Assembly: GCA_038116745.1 (NCBI GenBank)
Contig: JAYODW010000017.1
Span: 18,802 to 82,801 of the forward strand
Direction of reading: 5' to 3'
Origin: JAYODW01 sp038116745
GTDB taxonomy: Bacteria; Pseudomonadota; Gammaproteobacteria; Ga0077536
Length of the DNA: 64,000 nt
Shown here: piece by piece, positions 33,561 through 41,032 of the stretch
How the letters are laid out: the number at the start of each line of letters is the position of its first letter
Position numbering within the stretch: the first letter of the stretch is position 1
The notes under the pieces: generated by a model
Databases searched by the model: none
What the model saw: only the letters and a program-made list of their open reading frames with translations
Told to the model about the DNA's origin: nothing
Made by a program: the position numbers and the translations under genes

Positions 33561-34430
33561 ATGAAAGATTTTACCGTTGAGAACCTGACCGCTGAGGTCA
33601 TCAAGGCCTACACCAGCCAGGCTGCCACACCGCGTCTGAAAGCTATTTTTGAGTCTTTGATCACGCACCTGCACGCGTTTGTGCGCGACGTGGAGCTGAC
33701 CGAGGCCGAATGGTTCGAGGCTATCCAGTTCCTGACCGCAACGGGCAAAAAGTGCGACGACAAGCGCCAGGAGTTCATCCTGCTGTCCGACACGCTGGGT
33801 GTGTCGATGCTGGTTGACGCTATCAATCACCCCAAGGGCGGGGCCGGAACGGAGTCCACCGTGCTCGGCCCGTTCTATGTGCCGGGCGCGCCGGATATGC
33901 CCTTCGGCGGCGATGTGCGGCGGCGCCTGATCGACGGCGTGCAGCCCTGCCTGGTGACCGGCAGGGTCACCGATGCGGAAGGCAAGCCGATCGCGGGCGC
34001 CACGCTGGATATCTGGCAGACCGCTGCCAACGCTCTGTATGACGTGCAGGACGCGGATGCGCCCGAATGGAACCTGCGGGGCTGTTTCAGCACCAACGAG
34101 AACGGCGAGTACGCGCTGGTCACTGAAAAGCCTGTGTCGTATCCAGTGCCGACCGATGGTCCGGTAGGGCAGATGCTGTCCGCTGCTGGTCGGCATGCGT
34201 TCCGTCCGGCACATATCCACTTTGTCGCCAAGGCCGAGGGCTTCGAGCCGCTGACGACGCATATTTTTGTCAACGGCGATGCCTACCTCGACTCCGATGC
34301 CGTGTTTGCGACCAAGGCGAGCCTGGTTGGTGACTTTGTTGAATCCGAGGACAGCGCGCTGGCCGGGCGCTTTGGCCTGCCGACGCCGTTCACCCACCTT
34401 GAGTTCAATTTCGGCCTGATGGCCTCATAG
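33561..34430 (+). CDS. Intradiol dioxygenase (hydroxyquinol/catechol 1,2-dioxygenase family)
   Basis: The 289-residue enzyme has the Fe(III) ligands of intradiol dioxygenases: tyrosines near 160 (ANALYDVQ) and at 194 (PVSYPVP), and histidines 218 and 220 (RPAHIHF). An N-terminal helical dimerisation domain precedes them. Length and the spacing between the second tyrosine and the histidines fit hydroxyquinol 1,2-dioxygenases, which make maleylacetate from 1,2,4-trihydroxybenzene; a catechol or chlorocatechol enzyme is the alternative. No maleylacetate reductase is visible nearby. GGGGAGAAG precedes the ATG at 33561. The gene overlaps the convergent MATE gene by six bases. Confidence 0.8.
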   Translation: MKDFTVENLTAEVIKAYTSQAATPRLKAIFESLITHLHAFVRDVELTEAEWFEAIQFLTATGKKCDDKRQEFILLSDTLGVSMLVDAINHPKGGAGTESTVLGPFYVPGAPDMPFGGDVRRRLIDGVQPCLVTGRVTDAEGKPIAGATLDIWQTAANALYDVQDADAPEWNLRGCFSTNENGEYALVTEKPVSYPVPTDGPVGQMLSAAGRHAFRPAHIHFVAKAEGFEPLTTHIFVNGDAYLDSDAVFATKASLVGDFVESEDSALAGRFGLPTPFTHLEFNFGLMAS

Positions 34431-35759
34431 CACGACCCGGGTCCAGCGGCGGCCGGACCAGAAGCCGGCGAAGATGACCGCCTGAAAGGCACGGTAGACC
34501 ACCTGCAGCAGCCAGATGGCGGTGAGTCCATAGCCCAGGATCGGGCCGGCCAGGTAGGCCGCCGGGAGAAACAGCAGCCACTGGTTGGCGACGGCGACGA
34601 GCATTACCCGGCGCGTGTCGCCGGCGCCGAGCAGCGCGCTTTGCAGGATCGCGCCGACCGCTTCGAAAACCATACTGATCCCCACCAGCCGCAGCGGCCA
34701 GACGGTCAGGGCCAGGGTCTCCGGTTCCAGATCGTAGATTGCGCTCAGCAGCTGCTCGGGCACAAAGATCATCGGCAGGCCCAGAACACCCATCGCGATC
34801 ATGGCTACCCGCACGCAGTCCCAGCCCCAGCGGAACGCGTCCTCCGGCTCATTTCGTCCCAGCGCCTGACCAACCAGGGTGGCAGCCGCCAGGCCGAATC
34901 CCATGCCGGGCAGAAACGCGATCAGCATCATGTTGATCAGCACGTTGGCACCCGCAACTTCCGCGGTTCCGACCTGACCGATGATCCAGAAGGTGGCGAG
35001 GAACCCGGCCGCAAAGAACATCTGCTGCACGCCGCTCGGCAGCGACAGTTTCACCAGCATGCGCACGTCACTGCGCGGCGGCAGCGAACGCAGGAAGCCG
35101 TAGTCCCTCGCGTAGCGCAGGCCGAACAGGACATAGGTCAGCGAGCCGCAGCCCATGGCGGTGACCGAGGCGATCGCGGCGCCGCGCACGCCGAGCGCGG
35201 GCGCGCCGAAGTGGCCGAAGATCAGCACGTAGTTGAGAAAAATATTGATCGCGTGCATCGCGATCAGTGTGAGCATATACACCCGCGTCATGTCGATCGC
35301 GTTCCAGTAGCCGCGGAAGGCGAAATTTGTCGCGACGAAAACGATCCCGAGCGCGCGGATCTGCAGATAGGGCACACCGATCGCAACCACGTCAGGGTCG
35401 CGATTGATGTGCGGATAGATACTCGGAATGAGCTGGATCAGGAGCAGCGAGAGCAGCGGGGCGGCGCAGACGACGATCAGCAGCGCGGCGTTCAGGAAAT
35501 AAGCGGTCTCAGACAGCCGTCCCTGCCCTTTACGGCGTGAGGCGGTGGCCTGCACGCCGATGGACAGGCCGAGCAGGATCGCCTGCATGACGAACAGGGT
35601 GAAGCCGCCGTAGCCTACCGCCGCGAGCGCCGCATTGCTGTTGTCGAGCCGGCTGACCATGGCGGTATCGACCAGGTTCAGAATGTTCTGGGACACCATG
35701 CCGCCGATGATCGGCAGGGCCAGCCCGAGGATGCGATTGAGTCTTGTAGAGCTGAGCAA
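34425..35759 (-). CDS. MATE-family efflux transporter
   Basis: The 444-residue protein has about twelve membrane helices in two similar halves, the MATE layout, beginning RILGLALPIIGGMVSQNILNLVDTAMVSRL. MATE pumps expel cationic or aromatic compounds using Na+ or H+. Next to aromatic-degrading genes, a detoxifying role is plausible but not shown. It is divergent from the amidase gene across about 210 bases. Confidence 0.82.
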   Translation of the reverse strand: MLSSTRLNRILGLALPIIGGMVSQNILNLVDTAMVSRLDNSNAALAAVGYGGFTLFVMQAILLGLSIGVQATASRRKGQGRLSETAYFLNAALLIVVCAAPLLSLLLIQLIPSIYPHINRDPDVVAIGVPYLQIRALGIVFVATNFAFRGYWNAIDMTRVYMLTLIAMHAINIFLNYVLIFGHFGAPALGVRGAAIASVTAMGCGSLTYVLFGLRYARDYGFLRSLPPRSDVRMLVKLSLPSGVQQMFFAAGFLATFWIIGQVGTAEVAGANVLINMMLIAFLPGMGFGLAAATLVGQALGRNEPEDAFRWGWDCVRVAMIAMGVLGLPMIFVPEQLLSAIYDLEPETLALTVWPLRLVGISMVFEAVGAILQSALLGAGDTRRVMLVAVANQWLLFLPAAYLAGPILGYGLTAIWLLQVVYRAFQAVIFAGFWSGRRWTRVVL

Positions 35760-35971
35760 GTGGCGGTGCCGGGGATTGAGTGGGGCTGTCCGAATTGAGA
35801 CAGTCTCGCAGGCGGTGTCTACCTGCTACCGGGGATTGTACTCGCTGCCGATCGCCACGGCGGGACTGCGCTGTGTCCCTCTGTCACCTGCCGTCCCCCT
35901 TATCGCCGTTTCATTTCCCGCTTGGCCGAGGTCGAGTACGCTGCGGCTCTTCCAGAACGGATGAGACCACG
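35760..35971. other. Divergent intergenic region between MATE and amidase genes
   Basis: The 212-base spacer holds a 10-base direct repeat CCGGGGATTG at 35769-35778 and 35830-35839, 61 bp apart. No clear sigma-70 promoter is visible. The repeat could be a regulator site, but nothing links it to a known family. Confidence 0.3.
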
Positions 35972-37402
35972 ATGGAGAACAGGACGGACTTCGGGAACTA
36001 CGATGCGCTCGGGCTTGCTGCACTGGTGCGCAGCGGTGAGGTCAGCGCGCTGGAACTGGTGGATGACGCCATCGCGCGCTGTGAGGCGGTCAACGGCGAG
36101 CTGAATGCGGTGATTACGCGCATGTTCGACGCAGCGCGCGCGCAGGCCGGCGAGCCGCTCGGCGGCGGCCCTTTTGCCGGGGTACCTTTCCTGATGAAAG
36201 ATTTCGCAGCCGAGGTCGCCGGCGTGCCTTTCTTTGAGGGCAGCACATTTCTGGATGGCTATGTGCCGCAGCACGACTCGGAGATTGTGACCCGTTTCCG
36301 GCGGGCCGGCCTGATCACCATCGGCAAGACCAACCTGCCCGAACTCGCCATAGGCGTGACGACCGAGCCGCAGAAATTCGGGCCGAGCCATAACCCGTGG
36401 GATCTCACGCGCACCCCCGGCGGGTCGAGCGGCGGCTCGGGCGCCGCCGTAGCTGCTCGGGTTGTGCCGATGGCGCACGGCAATGACGTCGGCGGCTCGA
36501 TCCGCATTCCGGCGTCCGCCTGTGGTCTGGTCGGACTCAAACCCTCGCGCGGGCGCAGCACGCTGGCGCCTCACTATGGCGACATCCTCGCGGGTTACTT
36601 TGTCGAACACGCGCTGACCCGCAGTGTGCGCGATTGTGCGACCTTGCTTGACGCGATCGCCGGGCCCGGGATCGGAGAACCTTATGTGGCGCCACCCGCG
36701 GGGCGGCCGTTTGCCGACGAAGTCGAGCGGGAACCGGGGCGGCTGCGGATCGGCTTCTCAACCGTGACGCCGCTTGGTGATCCGCTTGATCCTGAATGTG
36801 TCGCGGCCATTCTGGAGACCGCGAAGCTGTGCGAATCGCTGGGCCATGAGGTGGTCGAGGCCGCGCCTGAGTTCGACGCCATGGAGCTGTGGACCAAGTT
36901 CACCACGCTGCTGGCGTCACTGGTGGCCTGGGCAGTGGCGGACTGGGCGCGGCGTCTGGGGCGTGAGCCCGGGCCAGAATATTTTGAACCGTTCGTGTGG
37001 GCGTTTACCGAGCGCGGGCAGGGGCTCACCGCCGCCGATTACCTGCTGGCGATGCAGGACGTGCAGCAGCAGGTGCGCCTGCTGAGTCGTTTTTATGAAA
37101 ATCACGATCTGTGGCTGACGACGACCCTGGGCCAGCCGCCGGTGCCGCTCGGAACGCTGGTCTATGCCGGTGACCCCTTCGAGCTGCGACGGCGCATGGC
37201 GGCCTTCTCGCCGTATACCTACCTGGCAAACGCGACCGGCCAGCCGGCAATCTCATTACCTCTGGCCTGGTCCAAAGCGGGATTGCCGATAGGATTGCAT
37301 TTCACTGCGCGCTACGGGGCGGAGGATGTATTGATCCGGCTCGCCGCGCAGCTCGAACGCGCGCGTCCGTGGGCTGAGCGGCGTCCGCCGGTCTGCGCCT
37401 GA
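35972..37402 (+). CDS. Amidase-signature family hydrolase
   Basis: The 476-residue protein carries the complete Ser-cisSer-Lys triad: K76 (FLMKDF), S152 in GGSSGGSGAA and S176 in GNDVGGSIRIPA, the last two 24 residues apart as in fatty-acid amide hydrolase. It hydrolyses an amide or an aryl/alkyl amide-like bond; the substrate is not predictable. It is not GatA, because no gatB or gatC gene adjoins. A SnoaL-like gene starts 34 bases downstream and is probably co-transcribed. Confidence 0.85.
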   Translation: MENRTDFGNYDALGLAALVRSGEVSALELVDDAIARCEAVNGELNAVITRMFDAARAQAGEPLGGGPFAGVPFLMKDFAAEVAGVPFFEGSTFLDGYVPQHDSEIVTRFRRAGLITIGKTNLPELAIGVTTEPQKFGPSHNPWDLTRTPGGSSGGSGAAVAARVVPMAHGNDVGGSIRIPASACGLVGLKPSRGRSTLAPHYGDILAGYFVEHALTRSVRDCATLLDAIAGPGIGEPYVAPPAGRPFADEVEREPGRLRIGFSTVTPLGDPLDPECVAAILETAKLCESLGHEVVEAAPEFDAMELWTKFTTLLASLVAWAVADWARRLGREPGPEYFEPFVWAFTERGQGLTAADYLLAMQDVQQQVRLLSRFYENHDLWLTTTLGQPPVPLGTLVYAGDPFELRRRMAAFSPYTYLANATGQPAISLPLAWSKAGLPIGLHFTARYGAEDVLIRLAAQLERARPWAERRPPVCA

Positions 37403-37436
37403 CCTGCATCCAGCCGCTGAAGACCGAGGACCGCCC

Positions 37437-37910
37437 ATGATTACCGCTGAGACTGGCTTTGCCATTTCCCACAACTACGCCATCTACGCGCGAGCGCTTG
37501 ATGAAAAACGTTTCGAGCTGCTGACGGATGTGTTTGCCGACGACGCGACGCTCGCCTATTTCGTTGCCGGGCACGACTTCACCTGCAGCGGCCGCGAGGC
37601 TGCGGATGCTTTCGGCGCTTTCCTGCAGCGCTGCTACTGGACGCATCACCTGATCGCGCATCCGATGGTTGAGGCCGGTGGGCGCGGCGTGCTCGCGAGC
37701 GCGCGGGTGACCGCCACGCATATCCAGCATCACGATGACGGCACGGTCAACCGCTGGCTGGTGCGTGGCTCGTATCACGACGAGTTCGAGCAGCGCGGCG
37801 AGCGCTGGCTAATCGTCGACCGCAAGGTCTATTGCTACGACGCCGAGGGCGATTTCGTGGAGGACGGCGTGCAGACCTTTGCTGCGCCGCCGTGGCGGGG
37901 CAGCGCATAG
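37437..37910 (+). CDS. SnoaL/NTF2-like fold protein
   Basis: The 157-residue protein shows the NTF2-like cone pattern: an N-terminal helix with NYAIYARALDEKRFELLTDVFADDATL, then strands ending in WLIVDRKVYCY. Such proteins act as isomerases, dehydratases or small-molecule binding subunits in catabolic clusters. It lies between the amidase and a convergent small gene. No specific activity can be assigned. Confidence 0.7.
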   Translation: MITAETGFAISHNYAIYARALDEKRFELLTDVFADDATLAYFVAGHDFTCSGREAADAFGAFLQRCYWTHHLIAHPMVEAGGRGVLASARVTATHIQHHDDGTVNRWLVRGSYHDEFEQRGERWLIVDRKVYCYDAEGDFVEDGVQTFAAPPWRGSA

Positions 37911-37924
37911 CCCACCTAGACGAA

Positions 37925-38149
37925 TCAGCCGGCGGGAACGCCGACCGCGTTGACCTGCGCGTAGAACACCTTCTGGTTGTGGATCTTGCCGAGCAGGGCA
38001 TTGAGCGCCTGAACCTCGCCGCGCAGCTCGGTGCCGGTGGTCGGGTCGCCGTGGTGCCGTGCGCAGCGCGCGATCTCGCTGCGCAGTGCCTGCTCGATGA
38101 GATCGATATCCCGCGTATTGAGTCTGAAGTTTTCCTGGTATCTGGCCAT
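37925..38149 (-). CDS. Small uncharacterised protein (74 residues)
   Basis: This short protein is helix-rich and polar (RDIDLIEQALRSEIARC..., then RGEVQALNALLGKIHNQKVFY), without signal peptide or membrane segment. It lacks the N-terminal proline of a 4-oxalocrotonate tautomerase, so it is not the missing DmpI. Coding is supported by the stop/start context between convergent genes and by its conserved-looking helical composition only. Confidence 0.5.
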   Translation of the reverse strand: MARYQENFRLNTRDIDLIEQALRSEIARCARHHGDPTTGTELRGEVQALNALLGKIHNQKVFYAQVNAVGVPAG

Positions 38150-38242
38150 CGCTCACGATTCCAAGTGGGTTGAGAAGGCGCGTATTTAGCCCGCCTGTCG
38201 AGGGGCTGTCAACGCGTAGTCCGCCCCTTCAACGGACGCGTT

Positions 38243-39733
38243 TCAGGCCCGCAATTCGGCGATTGTTCGTTCACCTTCAGTGCGTAGACCGACCGGTTCG
38301 CCGATGCGGTTTTCTGCGGTCAGGCTGGCCAGGGTTGCGGGGTCGTCAGCACTGTTGGCGATGAAGCGTCCGCCAGTTGCCGTGCGTCCGTAGATGATGC
38401 CGCGCACGGGTTCACGCTCGCGGCTGTACAGCACCGTCCAGGTCTCAATGGTGCCCTCGCCGGTCGGGCGCTCATCGAGCTCCACGGGCGGATTTCCCGC
38501 CTCCGGCTGGCCTTCGTCCTCCAGATCCGCACCGCGCAGATCATGCCTGCCTGCTTCGGTGCTGTAGATCCCGACCGCGTACTTGTGCATGAACCAGCCC
38601 AGCGCCGAGGTGAGTCCTGAGCGATAGCGCCCCGTCGCCAGCGTCTCGGCCATGCTGGCGACGCCGTGCAGGGCGTAATTGCTGCCGGGTCCACCGAAGA
38701 AGCCGAGCCCGCCGGTCTGGGTCAGCGGGCGCGGATCCGCATCCTCGATCCCGAGATGCTTTCGCGCCACATTCACGGCACAGGGAAAACAGGAGTAGAG
38801 GTCGAAGCATTCGACCTCGGCGGCGCGGAGGCCGGCACGGATCTCGGCTTTTGCTGCCGCTTTGGCCATGGCCGGGCTGCGCGTGTAGCTTTCTTTGTCT
38901 GCCATGAAACGCTGACGGTCCTTGGCAAAGCCGCCACCGCGGAAGTAGACGACTTTACCTGCACCGTCGCGCTGCGCGGCGGCCCGGTCTGCCGTGGTCA
39001 GGATGATGGCTGCGCCGATATCGGCCATGACCAGAGACACCATGCGCTTGGTATAGGGAAACGCGATCGGGCGGTTATCGGGGGAAGGGGTGGTGATGGT
39101 GTCCGCGCTGAGCGGCGTGCGCGTCCAGGCGTTCGGGTGACCAGCGGCGACTGTACTAAAGCCGGACCACATCGCGCCCACCCGAGCCAGCCAGGCCTGG
39201 CGGTCCAATCCTGACTCATGCCACAGGGCATTCTCGAACAGCGGGAAGCCGTGGATCGGCAGCGACAGGCCGTGGCGCATCTCGAGCGGACTTGCGCCGA
39301 CGGCATCCTCAGCGTCGTAGTCTGCGGGGATCCCCTGGGTCAGCGCCGCTTCGCCTCGCACGGCGCTGGCATCGCGTGGATAGTAGGTTTCTGCGCCGCA
39401 GATCAGGACGCTTTCGGCTTCGCCGCGCGCCAGCAGACCTGCCGCCTGGTTGACGAACTGCTGCGGCACCTGACCACCGATCCCCGAAACGCGACTGAGG
39501 CGGGGCCTGATCCCCAGGCGTCGCGCGAGCTCCTGTTCCGGGGCCGTCAGCGAGCGACTCTGTGAGCGCACCACGAGCAGTGTGTCGACGGCCCTGAGCG
39601 CATCGGGTCCGGCGACCTCGGCGGCCGCGCGTGCTGCGTGCTCCATCATGTCGAGCGGATCCATCCACGGTGGGCTGGCCTGTTTCGGCTGGGTGATCTG
39701 TCCCCAGCCGGTAATCACAATGGGCGCATGCAT
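38243..39733 (-). CDS. Thiolase-like protein lacking the canonical nucleophile cysteine
   Basis: The 496-residue protein has the thiolase fold pattern (LICGAETYYPR, LYSCFPCAVNVARKHLGI, a glycine-rich GGLGFFGGPGSNYALHG near the end) plus a C-terminal extension of about 90 residues. Where ordinary thiolases have the acyl-accepting Cys in an ACASG context, this protein reads VSGIGGQVPQQFVNQAAG with no cysteine, and the GHPxGATG block is replaced. It is therefore unlikely to catalyse normal thiolysis. It may be a regulatory or aldolase-like thiolase homologue. An alpha/beta hydrolase gene ends 10 bases upstream in the same operon. Confidence 0.72.
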   Translation of the reverse strand: MHAPIVITGWGQITQPKQASPPWMDPLDMMEHAARAAAEVAGPDALRAVDTLLVVRSQSRSLTAPEQELARRLGIRPRLSRVSGIGGQVPQQFVNQAAGLLARGEAESVLICGAETYYPRDASAVRGEAALTQGIPADYDAEDAVGASPLEMRHGLSLPIHGFPLFENALWHESGLDRQAWLARVGAMWSGFSTVAAGHPNAWTRTPLSADTITTPSPDNRPIAFPYTKRMVSLVMADIGAAIILTTADRAAAQRDGAGKVVYFRGGGFAKDRQRFMADKESYTRSPAMAKAAAKAEIRAGLRAAEVECFDLYSCFPCAVNVARKHLGIEDADPRPLTQTGGLGFFGGPGSNYALHGVASMAETLATGRYRSGLTSALGWFMHKYAVGIYSTEAGRHDLRGADLEDEGQPEAGNPPVELDERPTGEGTIETWTVLYSREREPVRGIIYGRTATGGRFIANSADDPATLASLTAENRIGEPVGLRTEGERTIAELRA

Positions 39734-39743
39734 CCTGCTCTCC

Positions 39744-41003
39744 TTAACGTTTGTGCCGTGCGGCGATGTCCTGCAGGGTTTCCATCAAAACCGGACGGAA
39801 AAGATCGTAGTTCTCGCTCATGGGGAAGTGACCGAGTCCGTCGAGCTTGCGGTACGTCACGTTACCGATCCGCTCTGCGGCAGCCTCGACCAGCTCAGGC
39901 GGGCACGTGAAGTCGTACTCGCCAGCGTAGAGATACAGCGGCACACGGCTGGCGTCGATGCGGTCGGCGCGCGCCGGATCGGCGTTCTCCACGCCCCAGA
40001 AGTAAAGGTCGTTGCGCAGGCTGCGCGGCGGCGCGCCCTGCATGATGCGGTTCATCTGGCGGTCGGCGGCCGACAGGCCCGGCGCCATCACGGCGTCCAT
40101 CATGCCAGGCACCATGTGATTGACGTTGACCGCAGGATCAATCCACCAGTCGTGGAAGAAACCGTAGGTCGGCACGGCGCCGGCCAGCCCGACCAGCGCG
40201 CGGAAGCGCTCTGGAAAACGCTCGGCGAGATGCGCGGCGATCACCCCGCCGATGCTGCAGCCCATGAAAATCGGCCGATCGAGGTGCAGCGCGTCGGCCA
40301 GCGCGACCACGAAGCGGGTGATCCAATCCGAGGTCAGCAGCTGATCTTCGGCGAAGAAGTCCCGGTCGCAGGACGGGTCTGATTTACCGTGTGCCGGCAG
40401 GTCATAAGCGATCACCCGGTAATGGCGGGTAAGCTCGCGGTCCTCGAGCAGGTGGCGCCATTGGCGATTTTCATTGCCCGCGGTATGTTGGCAAAGAAGC
40501 GGCGTTCCCTGACCGGCTTCGAAATAGAACACCTTGTGGCGGCATCCATCGATCTCGACGTTCACGTAGCGCCCGACCGCCTGCCAGTGCTCGTGCCACT
40601 CCGGGTCGGCGGCGACAGTCGACGGCCCCTGCAGCGCCCGACCGGCCAGCACCCAGTTGGACAGAGTGGTCATCTGCTGGAACAGCACGCGGATGTCCCC
40701 TTCAAAGCTCATCTGACCGCTTGCGATCGCGGCAAAGACCGCGTGCTGCATCGGCGGTGGATCGGGCTGGAACAGCGCTTCCCAGACGCTTTCTTCAGCG
40801 CTCAGGGTAAAGGTGCTGGGCTCGAGCGGACCACCATCAATGACAGTGCGCTCGATACGTCCATCCCGCACGTGCAGGGTGTAGCGCGCGGCGCCGATCG
40901 CCAGGGTGAACGAGGCGTGGAAGCCGCGCCCGCTGTTCTGACAGGCCGGATCGGCGTTCACCGCCTTCACCCAGCGTTCGATCCAGTCCGTATCGAGTTT
41001 CAT
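39744..41003 (-). CDS. Alpha/beta hydrolase with an N-terminal extra domain
   Basis: The C-terminal 270 residues are an alpha/beta hydrolase with nucleophile elbow GCSIGG, an acid in AGEYDF and a histidine in GLGHFPMSE. The N-terminal 130 residues form a separate domain whose pattern (FTLAIGAARYTLHVRDGRI, then FTLSAEESVWEALFQ and MSFEGDIRVLFQQM) resembles SCP2-like lipid-binding folds. The fusion suggests hydrolysis of a lipid-like or CoA-linked substrate. It is the first gene of a two-gene operon with the atypical thiolase. Its start lies only about 30 bases from the divergent hrpB start. Confidence 0.72.
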   Translation of the reverse strand: MKLDTDWIERWVKAVNADPACQNSGRGFHASFTLAIGAARYTLHVRDGRIERTVIDGGPLEPSTFTLSAEESVWEALFQPDPPPMQHAVFAAIASGQMSFEGDIRVLFQQMTTLSNWVLAGRALQGPSTVAADPEWHEHWQAVGRYVNVEIDGCRHKVFYFEAGQGTPLLCQHTAGNENRQWRHLLEDRELTRHYRVIAYDLPAHGKSDPSCDRDFFAEDQLLTSDWITRFVVALADALHLDRPIFMGCSIGGVIAAHLAERFPERFRALVGLAGAVPTYGFFHDWWIDPAVNVNHMVPGMMDAVMAPGLSAADRQMNRIMQGAPPRSLRNDLYFWGVENADPARADRIDASRVPLYLYAGEYDFTCPPELVEAAAERIGNVTYRKLDGLGHFPMSENYDLFRPVLMETLQDIAARHKR

Positions 41004-41032
41004 TGCGCTTCGCTCCAGGTCGACGATTGATG

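Noticed and set aside
37925..38149. Small gene considered as the missing 4-oxalocrotonate tautomerase
   Set aside because: The protein begins MARYQ, lacks the catalytic N-terminal proline and does not resemble the tautomerase fold pattern.
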